A stretch of DNA of 64,000 bases from NCBI RefSeq assembly GCF_004209755.1, contig NZ_CP035913.1:4092001-4156000 (forward strand), in the 5' to 3' direction. The notes below the pieces were generated by a model, which was not told where the DNA came from, did not search any database, and saw only the letters and a program-made list of their open reading frames with translations. Position 1 is the stretch's first letter, and every line of letters starts with the position of its first letter. Below are positions 47,944-55,797 of this stretch, in pieces. This DNA comes from Pseudoduganella lutea. Its GTDB lineage: Bacteria > Pseudomonadota > Gammaproteobacteria > Burkholderiales > Burkholderiaceae_D. A program made the translations under genes and the position numbers.

Positions 47944-48795
47944 TCACCCGCGCCGGTAGATCCCCACGATGATGTCGCTGGGGAAAAGCCCCAGCAGCGG
48001 GATCATGGCGCGGATCGCCAGGTACTGCGTGTTCAGCTTGACCGGGTTGGGCTTGCCCACATAGGCCAGCCTTTCCTTCAGACCGTCCGCCCGCAGCGCC
48101 GCCAGTTCGGCGCTGTGCACGTGGGTGAACCCGGCGCCTTGCAGCAGCGACGTGAGGTTGGCCGGGTCGAAGTAATGCAGGTGGGGCGACGGCAGGCTTT
48201 TCTGCCACATGCGTTCGAACGCGCCAGGCAGGCCGGCGCGGGTCAGCCACTTCGACAGGCGGTAAAAGAAGCCGCGGCTGTTCGGCAGGTTCAGGACCAG
48301 GATGCCGCCCGGGTTCAGGCGCGCGTGGCAGGCGGCGATGGCACTGCGGATGTCGGGAATGTGCTCGATCACATCATTGAAGACGATGGCGTCGAACGTT
48401 TCGTCCGGCGCCAGCGCCGCGGGGAAATAGCCGGGCCGCACGGGCAGGCCGCGGGCGGCCGCCTTGCTGCCCACCGCCGCATCGGGCTCGATGCCCAGCA
48501 CGTCGAAATGGGGCGCCGCCGCTTCCAGGAACCAGCCGTGCGCGCTGCCCACGTCGAGCAGGCGGCGCGCACCGGGCGCGCCATGCGTGCGGGCGAGCTG
48601 CACGATCTCGCGGAAATTCTCCATGCGCAGCATCTTCAGCGATGCCTCCCGCGCCGCCTCGTCGATCGCCGCATGGGCTTGCGCTTCATTGATTGAAACC
48701 TGCAGGGCCGCCGATTCGTAGCGGCAGGTGTTGCATTGAGCGTGCCAGGGCCTGAGCCCCTGCTGCACGGTCCCGTCACACACGATGCATTTCAT
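47944..48795 (-). CDS. Class I SAM methyltransferase with N-terminal zinc-binding motif
   Basis: The 283-aa protein begins MKCIVCDGTVQQGLRPWHAQ with two Cys-x2-Cys pairs (CIVC, CNTC), a small zinc ribbon. A methyltransferase domain of the type seen in surface-polysaccharide and sugar-modifying enzymes follows: motif I RLLDVGSAHGWFLEAAAPHF, FDAIVFNDVIEHIPDI and a C-terminal RRG. The start is ATG 48793-48795. The stop abuts the stop of the S9 gene (convergent). The substrate is unknown. Confidence 0.82.
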   Translation of the reverse strand: MKCIVCDGTVQQGLRPWHAQCNTCRYESAALQVSINEAQAHAAIDEAAREASLKMLRMENFREIVQLARTHGAPGARRLLDVGSAHGWFLEAAAPHFDVLGIEPDAAVGSKAAARGLPVRPGYFPAALAPDETFDAIVFNDVIEHIPDIRSAIAACHARLNPGGILVLNLPNSRGFFYRLSKWLTRAGLPGAFERMWQKSLPSPHLHYFDPANLTSLLQGAGFTHVHSAELAALRADGLKERLAYVGKPNPVKLNTQYLAIRAMIPLLGLFPSDIIVGIYRRG

Positions 48796-48964
48796 CACGA
48801 CCCCATCGTCGGTTATCGAAAAGACACACTCCCATACTGCCAGAATTCCGCACACAAAAGTGCATCCGGCATCTCGCGATCATTGTGGCGGGACAGCCAC
48901 ACACGTGCGTCGCGCCGTCGGGAATTGGGGCACAGTCGAAGCACCGGATTATAAAAATGCAAAC

Positions 48965-50023
48965 ATGCTTCGCCTGACTATTTTTGCCCTATTGCGTGTC
49001 GCATTGCCTGCCACATTGCTGTCGTGCTGCACCGCCGCCGGGGCCGTGTCGCCCCGTGTGCAGCAGAGTGCCGTGCAGCCGGCCGGCGTGCAGGCGGAAA
49101 CGATCTTCGGCCTGTGGAACGTCACGCTGGCACTGTGCACGGCCGTCTTCGCGGCGATCGTGTTGGCGCTGCTGGTGGCCTTGTGGCGCGCACACAGGGC
49201 ACGGCAGGCCGCTGCTGGTTCGTCCACCCTTGCGCCGGATCTGGCGCCGTTGCACCACCCCGAGCGCCGGGTGCACCGCGCGATACTGTGGGCCACCGTG
49301 GTCGCCACGGTCGGCCTGTTCATGCTGCTCGTGGCCGATATGTGGACGGCGCGCGCGCTGGCCCGGCTGCCGATGAAGGAAGCGTTGAGGATCGAGCTGA
49401 CCGGCCACCAGTACTGGTGGGAGGTGCGCTATACGGATGAAGGATTCAGCACGGCCAACGAACTGCACCTGCCGGTAGGCCGGCCGGTCGTCGTCACATT
49501 GAAAAGCCGCGACGTGATCCACACGCTGTGGGTGCCGAACCTGGCCGGCAAGCGCGACATGATCCCCGGTCGCACCGCCACGATTTCGCTGCGCGCCGAC
49601 CGGCCCGGCGTGTACCGCGCCCAGTGCGCCGAATTCTGCGGCCTGCAGCATGCGCTGATGGCGCTGCCCGTGACGGCCGTGGCGCCCGCGCAGTACGAGC
49701 ACTGGGCGCGGGCGCGCAAGGCCGCCGCGCCGGAACCGGCAACCGACAGCCGGCGCCACGGGCGCGACGTGTTCGTGCGCGCCGCCTGCGTCGCCTGTCA
49801 CACGATCGCCGGCACCATGGCCAGCGGCACGCTGGGGCCGGACCTGACGCACCTGGCCAGCCGCCCCACGCTGGCCGCCGGCATGCTGCCGAACGACCGT
49901 GCCAACCTGCAGGCATGGATCGTCGATCCGCACCGCTTCAAGCTGGGCGCGAACATGCCGCCGAATCCGCTGCCGGCGCGCGACATGCATGCGCTGCTCG
50001 ATTACCTGGAGAGCCTGGAATGA
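48965..50023 (+). CDS. coxB: Cytochrome c oxidase subunit II with fused cytochrome c (caa3 type)
   Basis: The 352-aa protein starts with a hydrophobic leader ending in SCCTAAG, a possible lipobox. Two transmembrane helices (about 45-65 and 100-118) and a periplasmic cupredoxin domain follow. The CuA ligands are in CAEFCGLQHALM: C221, C225, H229, M232. The C-terminal third is a cytochrome c domain with CVACH (C275, C278, H279). It accepts electrons from a cytochrome pool and passes them to subunit I. First gene of a coxB-ctaD-subunit III-ctaG set with overlapping starts. ATG 48965. Confidence 0.95.
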   Translation: MLRLTIFALLRVALPATLLSCCTAAGAVSPRVQQSAVQPAGVQAETIFGLWNVTLALCTAVFAAIVLALLVALWRAHRARQAAAGSSTLAPDLAPLHHPERRVHRAILWATVVATVGLFMLLVADMWTARALARLPMKEALRIELTGHQYWWEVRYTDEGFSTANELHLPVGRPVVVTLKSRDVIHTLWVPNLAGKRDMIPGRTATISLRADRPGVYRAQCAEFCGLQHALMALPVTAVAPAQYEHWARARKAAAPEPATDSRRHGRDVFVRAACVACHTIAGTMASGTLGPDLTHLASRPTLAAGMLPNDRANLQAWIVDPHRFKLGANMPPNPLPARDMHALLDYLESLE

Positions 50024-51933
50024 GCGACGCCGCTTCCGCCACCCCTGCCGAAGTGCTGGAACAGACGTGGCGCGACCCGCCCGGGCTGTGGGGATGGCTG
50101 AGCGCCGTCAACCACAAGACGATCGCGGCCCGTTTCATCTACGTCACGTTCGGCTTCTTCGTGGCTGGCGGCATCCTGGCGTTGATGATGCGGCTGCAGC
50201 TGGCGCGGCCCGACAGCCGGCTGATCGGGCCCGACCTGTACAACCAGCTGTTCACGATGCACGGCACCACGATGATGTTCCTGTTCGCCGTGCCGGTGAT
50301 GCAGGCCGTCGCCATCTGGCTGCTGCCGCTGATGCTGGGCACGCGCACCGTGGCGTTCCCGCGCATGAACGCGTTCGCGTTCTGGATCTTCCTGTTCGGC
50401 GGCGTGATGCTGTTCGCGGCCTTCCTGATCGGCGCCGGGCCGGATGCCGGCTGGTTCGCCTACGTGCCGCTGGCGAACGCCGATTATTCCCCCGGCAAGC
50501 GCATCGACATCTGGGGGCAGATGATCACGTTCACCGAGACCGCGGCGCTGATGGAGGCGATCGTCATCATCGTCACGATCTTCAAGATGCGCGCGCCCGG
50601 CATGACGCTGGACCGCATGCCGCTGTTCGCATGGGCCATGCTGGTCACGTCGTTCATCGTGCTGTTCGCCATGCCGGCCGTGATGCTGGCCAGTACCGCG
50701 CTGATCACCGACCGGCTGGTCGATACCCACTTCTACGATCCGGAACTGGGCGGCGATGCGCTGCTGTGGCAGCACCTGTTCTGGTTCTTCGGCCACCCCG
50801 AGGTCTACCTGATCTTCATCCCGCCACTGGGGGTGATCTCGGCCATCATCGCCACGTTTTCGCGGCGGCCCATGGTGGGCTACCGGGCCATGGTGCTGGC
50901 GCTGATCGCCACCGGCTTCCTGTCGTTCGGGCTGTGGGTGCACCACATGTTCGCCACCAACCTGCCGGAACTGGGCAAGGCCTTCTTCACGGCTGCCAGC
51001 CTGATGATCGCGATCCCGACGGCCGTGCAGATCTTCTGCTGGATCGCCACGCTGTGGACGGGCCGTCTGCACCTGCGCACGCCGCTGCTGTTCATCCTGG
51101 CGTTCTTCGTGATCCTGCTGGCCGGCGGCCTCACCGGGCTGATGCTGGCCTCGGTGTCGCTCGATACGCAGCTGCACGATACTTACTTCGTCGTCGCCCA
51201 CCTGCATTACGTGCTGCTGGGCGGGGCCGTGTTCCCCATGTTCGGCGCGTTCTACTACTGGTATCCGAAATTCACGGGACGGATGATGAGCGAACGACTG
51301 GGCAAGTGGCAGTTCTGGCTGTTCTTCATCGGCTTCAACGTCACGTTCTTCCCGATGCACATCCTGGGGCTGGAAGGCATGCCGCGCCGCGTCTACACCT
51401 ACCCGGACGGCATGGGCTGGAATGCGATCAACCTGGTTGCCACCATGGGCGCGTTCATGATCGCCGCGAGCGTGCTGCTGTTCATCGTCAACGCATGGCG
51501 CAGCCGGCGCCGCGGCGCGCCTGCCGGCGCCGATCCATGGGGCGGCGGCACGCTGGAATGGCGCGCCGCCTCGCCGCCCCCGGCCGCCAACTTCGACGTG
51601 CTGCCGGTGGTGCATGGCCGCTATCCGCTGTGGCAGCCGGCCGCGCTGCCGGACCGCGTGGCCGGTATCGACCCGGCACTGCGCGAAGTGCTGCTGACGA
51701 GCGTCACGGCGGCCGAGCCGGATCACCGGATGCTGATGCCGTCGCCGTCGCCATGGCCCTTCGTCACGGCGCTGGCCACCACCGTGCTGTTCGTCGGCTC
51801 GATCTTCACGCCGTGGGCCGTGGTCTGGGCCTCGCTGCCGGTGGCGATCACGGCCACGTTCTGGTTCTGGCCCCGGCACAGCGAAAGCCGCATACGGCAC
51901 GAACGAGAAGTGCGGCCCGAGGTGCGGTCATGA
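50020..51933 (+). CDS. ctaD: Cytochrome c oxidase subunit I
   Basis: The 637-aa heme-copper oxidase core subunit has twelve canonical helices. The low-spin heme His lies in the LFTMHGTTMMFLF segment. The CuB site is HPEVYLIF (with the covalently linked Tyr), followed by the His pair in GLWVHHMF, and the heme a3 and heme a ligands are in YFVVAHLHYVLLGG. A C-terminal extension with two further hydrophobic segments (about 570-615) is longer than in standard CtaD and typical of this caa3 subgroup. The ATG overlaps the coxB stop (ATGA). Confidence 0.95.
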   Translation: MSDAASATPAEVLEQTWRDPPGLWGWLSAVNHKTIAARFIYVTFGFFVAGGILALMMRLQLARPDSRLIGPDLYNQLFTMHGTTMMFLFAVPVMQAVAIWLLPLMLGTRTVAFPRMNAFAFWIFLFGGVMLFAAFLIGAGPDAGWFAYVPLANADYSPGKRIDIWGQMITFTETAALMEAIVIIVTIFKMRAPGMTLDRMPLFAWAMLVTSFIVLFAMPAVMLASTALITDRLVDTHFYDPELGGDALLWQHLFWFFGHPEVYLIFIPPLGVISAIIATFSRRPMVGYRAMVLALIATGFLSFGLWVHHMFATNLPELGKAFFTAASLMIAIPTAVQIFCWIATLWTGRLHLRTPLLFILAFFVILLAGGLTGLMLASVSLDTQLHDTYFVVAHLHYVLLGGAVFPMFGAFYYWYPKFTGRMMSERLGKWQFWLFFIGFNVTFFPMHILGLEGMPRRVYTYPDGMGWNAINLVATMGAFMIAASVLLFIVNAWRSRRRGAPAGADPWGGGTLEWRAASPPPAANFDVLPVVHGRYPLWQPAALPDRVAGIDPALREVLLTSVTAAEPDHRMLMPSPSPWPFVTALATTVLFVGSIFTPWAVVWASLPVAITATFWFWPRHSESRIRHEREVRPEVRS

Positions 51934-52553
51934 AGGACGAAGCCTCCGGCAACGACGACGGCCGTTCGCTGCACGTGGGGCACCTGCCCACGTTCGCCTT
52001 CGGCCACCGCAGCCCCATGTGGTGGGGCACGCTGGGGCTGGTGGCGATCGAAGCCACCGTGTTCGCCCTGGTGATCGTCGCGTATTTCTACCTGCGCGGC
52101 CTTGCCGATGCATGGCCGCTGTCGGGCAGCCTGCCGCCGGACCTGCTGTGGGGTACCGTCAACACGGTCGTTCTGCTGCTCAGTATGATCCCGAACGAGA
52201 TGGCGCGCCGTGCCGCCGAGAGGCTGGACCTGCGCGGCGTGCGCACCGGGCTGGCCTGGTGCCTCGCGTTCTCGCTCGCCTTCCTCGCCGTGCGCGCGCT
52301 GGAGTTCACGGCGCTCAATTGCGCATGGGACGACGACGCCTACGGTTCCGTCGTCTGGATGATGATGGGCCTGCACACGCTGCACCTGATCACCGACACG
52401 TGGGATTCCGCCGTGCTGGCCGTGCTGATGCACACCGGGCCGATCGACGGCAAGCGCTTCGTCGACGTCAGCGAAAACGCCGGCTACTGGTACTTCGTCG
52501 TGGGCAGCTGGCTGCCGATCTACGCCACCGTCTACTTCGGCGCCCGGATATGA
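51930..52553 (+). CDS. ctaE: Cytochrome c oxidase subunit III
   Basis: The 207-aa protein has five hydrophobic helices and the subunit III hallmarks GLHTLHLITDT (the family GxHxxHV pattern) and EFTALNCAWDDDAYGS with the conserved Glu in helix III (ALEFTAL). The last helix is NAGYWYFVVGSWLPIYATVY, close to the family WHFVDxxW end. The ATG overlaps the ctaD stop (ATGA). Its own stop overlaps an ATG (TGATG at 52551-52555) that is in frame with ctaG. Confidence 0.93.
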   Translation: MKDEASGNDDGRSLHVGHLPTFAFGHRSPMWWGTLGLVAIEATVFALVIVAYFYLRGLADAWPLSGSLPPDLLWGTVNTVVLLLSMIPNEMARRAAERLDLRGVRTGLAWCLAFSLAFLAVRALEFTALNCAWDDDAYGSVVWMMMGLHTLHLITDTWDSAVLAVLMHTGPIDGKRFVDVSENAGYWYFVVGSWLPIYATVYFGARI

Positions 52554-52564
52554 TGCCCACCACC

Positions 52565-52694
52565 AAAACTGGGGACGTACCCTGGTTTCCAGGAAATACC
52601 GGACACGTACCGGGACGCCGCACCGTCCTGTTTCCAGGCAGGACAGCGAAGGTATCGGGACATTTCCTCAAAACAGGGGTACGTCCCCAGTTTT
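52565..52694 (+). repeat. Nested palindromic repeat, copy 3 (GGGGTACGTCCCC core), across the ctaG start
   Basis: The outer arms are AAAACTGGGGACGTACCCTG (52565-52584) and a 21-base reverse complement with one extra C (52674-52694). Inside are AGGAAAT (52591-52597) with ATTTCCT (52662-52668) and GTCCTG (52625-52630) with CAGGAC (52639-52644). It begins 12 bases after the ATG that overlaps the subunit III stop. Confidence 0.85.
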
Positions 52695-52705
52695 TGCTGT
52701 TGGCA

Positions 52706-53563
52706 ATGTTCGCAAGGGAAACTCCGGCGCATGTCCTGTCCAGCACCCAGCCAACACCACTGACCTGGGGTGCGGACTGGTGGGTACTGGCGTGCCTGGC
52801 CATATCGCTGCTGTTGTACGTGGCCGGCGTGGCGAAACTGTGGCCGCGGCTGGAGGGCGGAAGGCGGCCGGTGCTGGTGCGCACGGCGTGGTTCGGTGCC
52901 GGCTGGCTGGCCATGGTGGCGGCGCTGGCATCACCGCTCGATCCGGCAGGTGGCATGCTGTTCGCGGCCCACATGGTGCAGCACGAGCTGCTGATGATCG
53001 TGGCGGCGCCGCTGCTGGTGCTGGGCCGGCCGTTCGGGCCATGGCTGTGGGCGTTGCCGTCATCCTGGCGCCGCGCCATCGGCCGCGGCGTGCACTGGCG
53101 GCCGTGGGCGCTGGCGTGGCAGGCGATCACCCGGCCATTGTCGGCATGGCTGATCCATTTCGCGGCCCTGTGGGTATGGCATGCGCCGCCCCTGTTCCAG
53201 CGGGCGCTCGTCGACGACACGGTGCACGCGTGGCAGCACGCCAGCTTCCTGTTCCCCGCGCTGCTGTTCTGGTGGGCCGTGCTGGGCGCGCGCGGCCCGG
53301 CGCCTGGCGCGGCGATGCTGTACCTGTTCACAACCATGATGCACACGGGCGCGCTCGGCGCGCTGTTCGCGCTGTCGGGCACCGTGTGGTACCCGGCCTA
53401 TGGCGACGGCCCGCTGGCGTTCGGCCTGATGCCGCTGGAAGACCAGCAGCTGGGTGGCCTGATCATGTGGATCCCGGGCGGGCTGGCCTATGTCATCGCC
53501 GGGCTTGTCCTGTGCCTGCGCTGGCTGGCACCGGGCAAAAGCGACGCCGTGAACACTGCCTAG
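52706..53563 (+). CDS. ctaG: Cytochrome c oxidase assembly protein, caa3_CtaG family
   Basis: The 285-aa protein (from ATG 52706) has seven hydrophobic helices and the caa3_CtaG signatures MVQHELLMIVAAPLLVLG and WVWHAPPLFQRALVD ... HAWQHASFLFPALLFWW. Homologues help to insert copper into the oxidase. The frame is also open from ATG 52553, which overlaps the subunit III stop; that longer form adds 51 residues, most of them encoded by the palindromic repeat. The first 10 residues of the short form look like the end of a signal peptide (AMFARETPAHV), so the original start has probably been altered by the repeat. The stop TAG overlaps the convergent gene's stop. Confidence 0.85.
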   Translation: MFARETPAHVLSSTQPTPLTWGADWWVLACLAISLLLYVAGVAKLWPRLEGGRRPVLVRTAWFGAGWLAMVAALASPLDPAGGMLFAAHMVQHELLMIVAAPLLVLGRPFGPWLWALPSSWRRAIGRGVHWRPWALAWQAITRPLSAWLIHFAALWVWHAPPLFQRALVDDTVHAWQHASFLFPALLFWWAVLGARGPAPGAAMLYLFTTMMHTGALGALFALSGTVWYPAYGDGPLAFGLMPLEDQQLGGLIMWIPGGLAYVIAGLVLCLRWLAPGKSDAVNTA

Positions 53564-54489
53564 AAATACTTGGACAGGTAATTCACGCCTGAATCCGGGA
53601 ATACCGTGACGATGCGGCCGGACAGTTTCGGCAGCAGTTGCGCGATGCCCGCCGCCACGCAGCCGGACGAGCCGCCGGCCAGGATGCCTTCCTCGCGCGC
53701 CAGGCGGTGGCAGTAGTCGACGGCCGTGTCGTCCGGCACCTGGATCACGTCGTCCACCACGGCCGCGTCGAACGTGCCGGACGGCGCCCGCTTGCCCACG
53801 CCTTCGATCACGGTACCAAAGTCGCCCTCGGCCGCCGCGCCCGTGACCGCCGCCCGGTACGACGAGTGCAGCGGTTCGATGCCGATCACGGTGATGCGGC
53901 GGTCGCGCTCCTTCAGGAAGCGGCCGATGCCGGAAATGGTGCCGCCCGAACCGATGCCGCACACGAACACGTCGATACGCCCGTCGAGCTGGAACCACAG
54001 CTCGGGCGCCGTGTCCGTGTAATGGGCCTGCCGGTTCAGTGCCGAGCGGTACTGGTCGAGGTGGAACGCGCCATGTTCGGCGGCGATGCTTTCGGCCATG
54101 CTGTAATAGCTGCGTTCGTTCGACTCGGGGACATCCGAGGCGCACATGTGCACTTCGGCGCCATAGGCTTCGATGCGCCGGATCTTTTCCGTGCTGGTGC
54201 GGTCCGGCACCGTGACGTCGCAACGCAGCCCGCGCACCGCCGCCGCCATTGCCAGCGCCGCGCCGGTATTGCCGGACGAACTTTCCACCACGTGTTCCAC
54301 GTCGGCCGGCAGGTAGCGCAGCATGTAGCGCACCATCCGGTCCTTGACGCTGCCGCCGGGATTCATGAACTCGAGCTTGGCCACCACATCATGGTCTCGG
54401 AACAGGCGCCCCAGGCGCACGACCGGGGTATTGCCGATGGCATCGAGCACGCAAGCGTGCACTTGCGACGTACGTTCGGAAGCCGACAT
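53560..54489 (-). CDS. PLP-dependent cysteine synthase family protein
   Basis: The 309-aa fold-type II PLP enzyme has NTPVVRLGRLF, the Schiff-base Lys in KLEFMNPGGSVKDRM, the substrate loop SSSGNTGAALAMAA, and the phosphate-binding GIGSGGTISGIGRFL. The C-terminus carries EGILAGGSSGCV and FPDSGVNYLSKYF, close to cystathionine beta-synthase (catalytic core only) and O-acetylserine sulfhydrylase. ATG 54487-54489. There is no regulatory CBS domain. Which of the two reactions it runs cannot be told from sequence. Confidence 0.88.
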   Translation of the reverse strand: MSASERTSQVHACVLDAIGNTPVVRLGRLFRDHDVVAKLEFMNPGGSVKDRMVRYMLRYLPADVEHVVESSSGNTGAALAMAAAVRGLRCDVTVPDRTSTEKIRRIEAYGAEVHMCASDVPESNERSYYSMAESIAAEHGAFHLDQYRSALNRQAHYTDTAPELWFQLDGRIDVFVCGIGSGGTISGIGRFLKERDRRITVIGIEPLHSSYRAAVTGAAAEGDFGTVIEGVGKRAPSGTFDAAVVDDVIQVPDDTAVDYCHRLAREEGILAGGSSGCVAAGIAQLLPKLSGRIVTVFPDSGVNYLSKYF

Positions 54490-54681
54490 GATTGCACCCT
54501 GCAATGTTTTCCTGAGAGAAATTTTAACATCGATGCACCGCCAGCAGCGCGCGCTTGGGTGAAAGCCGCATAAGCTATTGCAGGAAACGCATATCGCCGG
54601 CACAACGACGGGGTGGCGGCGAACCCGTGGCGGCAAGCTGCGTTAGAATGGCCGGTTTCGGCAATACTCGAGGTAAGCGCA

Positions 54682-55581
54682 ATGAAATGGGCCCTGGTCG
54701 GTTTTTACATCCTGTCCGTGCTGCACATCCACTTCCGCGGCAAGGTGCGGCTGCCCTTCGGCCGCCAGCTGTTCGACCACTCGTCGTTCATGGCTCCGAT
54801 CAATATCTTCATGCACTTCTTCTCGCGCGTGCCGTCCACGCCCTACCTGCCCGTATCCGATTTCAAGGAACTGGCGCCGCTGCAGGAAAACTGGCAGGTG
54901 ATCCGTGAAGAAGCGGAAAACCTGATCCGCCTGCAGAAGATCAAGGCTTCGGAAAAGAACGACGACGCCGGCTTCAACTCGTTCTTCAAGGCGGGCTGGA
55001 AGCGCTTCTACCTGAAGTGGTACAACGCCAGCCACCCGTCCGCCGCCGAGCTGTGCCCCAGGACGCACGCGCTGCTGCAGGGCATCCCTTCCGTGAAGGC
55101 GGCGATGTTCGCCGAACTGCCGCCGGGCGGCAAGCTGAACCCGCACCGCGACCCGTTTGCCGGTTCGCTGCGCTACCACCTGGGCCTGGCCACGCCAAAC
55201 GACGACCGCTGCTTCATCGACGTCGACGGCGTGCGCCACAGCTGGCGCGACGGCCAGGGCGTGATGTTCGACGAAACCTACATCCACTGGGCCATCAACG
55301 GCAGCGAGAGCGACCGCATCATCCTGTTCTGCGACATCGAACGCCCGATGCGCTTCCGCTGGGCGCAGGCCGTCAACCGCTTCCTGGGCCGCACCATGAT
55401 GACGGCCGCCGCCTCGCCGAATGAAACGGGCGACCAGGTGGGCATGGTGTCGAAGCTGTTCCGCATATCGCACTACGCCGGCATCTACCGTCGCCGCTAC
55501 AAGGCGTGGAACAAGACGGCATACAAGCTCACCAAGGTGGCGCTGATCGTCGGGCTGGGTGCGCTGATCTACTACATCTGA
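54682..55581 (+). CDS. lpxO: Lipid A 2-hydroxylase LpxO (Fe/2-oxoglutarate dioxygenase)
   Basis: The 299-aa protein of the aspartyl/asparaginyl beta-hydroxylase family has the iron triad H155-x-D157 (LNPHRDPFAG) and H202 (YIHWAING). Hydrophobic anchors lie at both ends: KWALVGFYILSVLHI at the N-terminus and VALIVGLGALIYYI at the C-terminus. It adds a 2-hydroxyl to a lipid A acyl chain at the inner membrane. The length and the two anchors match LpxO. ATG 54682 has GAGGTAAGC upstream. A large palindromic repeat follows 22 bases after the stop. Confidence 0.9.
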   Translation: MKWALVGFYILSVLHIHFRGKVRLPFGRQLFDHSSFMAPINIFMHFFSRVPSTPYLPVSDFKELAPLQENWQVIREEAENLIRLQKIKASEKNDDAGFNSFFKAGWKRFYLKWYNASHPSAAELCPRTHALLQGIPSVKAAMFAELPPGGKLNPHRDPFAGSLRYHLGLATPNDDRCFIDVDGVRHSWRDGQGVMFDETYIHWAINGSESDRIILFCDIERPMRFRWAQAVNRFLGRTMMTAAASPNETGDQVGMVSKLFRISHYAGIYRRRYKAWNKTAYKLTKVALIVGLGALIYYI

Positions 55582-55603
55582 AGCGTCGACAGCAGTTGCG
55601 CCG

Positions 55604-55779
55604 CAGGGGTCTGTCCCCGCCAGTCGTTGGCCTTGAGCTTGGCCGTCAGCATAAATCGAGGGGACTGACCCCGGTTTTTGCAAGCGCTTCGAAAGCGCCG
55701 GCAAAAAACCGGGGTCAGTCCCCTTGATCGAAGCTATCGACTACCAACTGTGCCAACGACTGGCGGGGACAGACCCCTG
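55604..55779 (+). repeat. Nested palindromic repeat, copy 4: perfect 28-bp arms enclosing a second palindrome
   Basis: The outer arms at 55604-55631 and 55752-55779 are perfect 28-base reverse complements with core GGGGTCTGTCCCC. Inside, arms at 55659-55681 and 55701-55724 pair over 23 bases with one extra A, core GGGGACTGACCCC, and close on a small GCGCTT/AAGCGC hairpin. It fills the space between lpxO and the convergent molybdenum hydroxylase operon. Confidence 0.9.
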
Positions 55780-55797
55780 TAGTTCACCCGCCGCGGA

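Noticed and set aside
50002..51900. Reverse-strand open frame of 632 codons opposite ctaD
   Set aside because: The product is His/Arg/Gln/Asp-rich, with no domain or ribosome site. It mirrors the codon bias of the real gene on the other strand, a common artefact of high-GC DNA.
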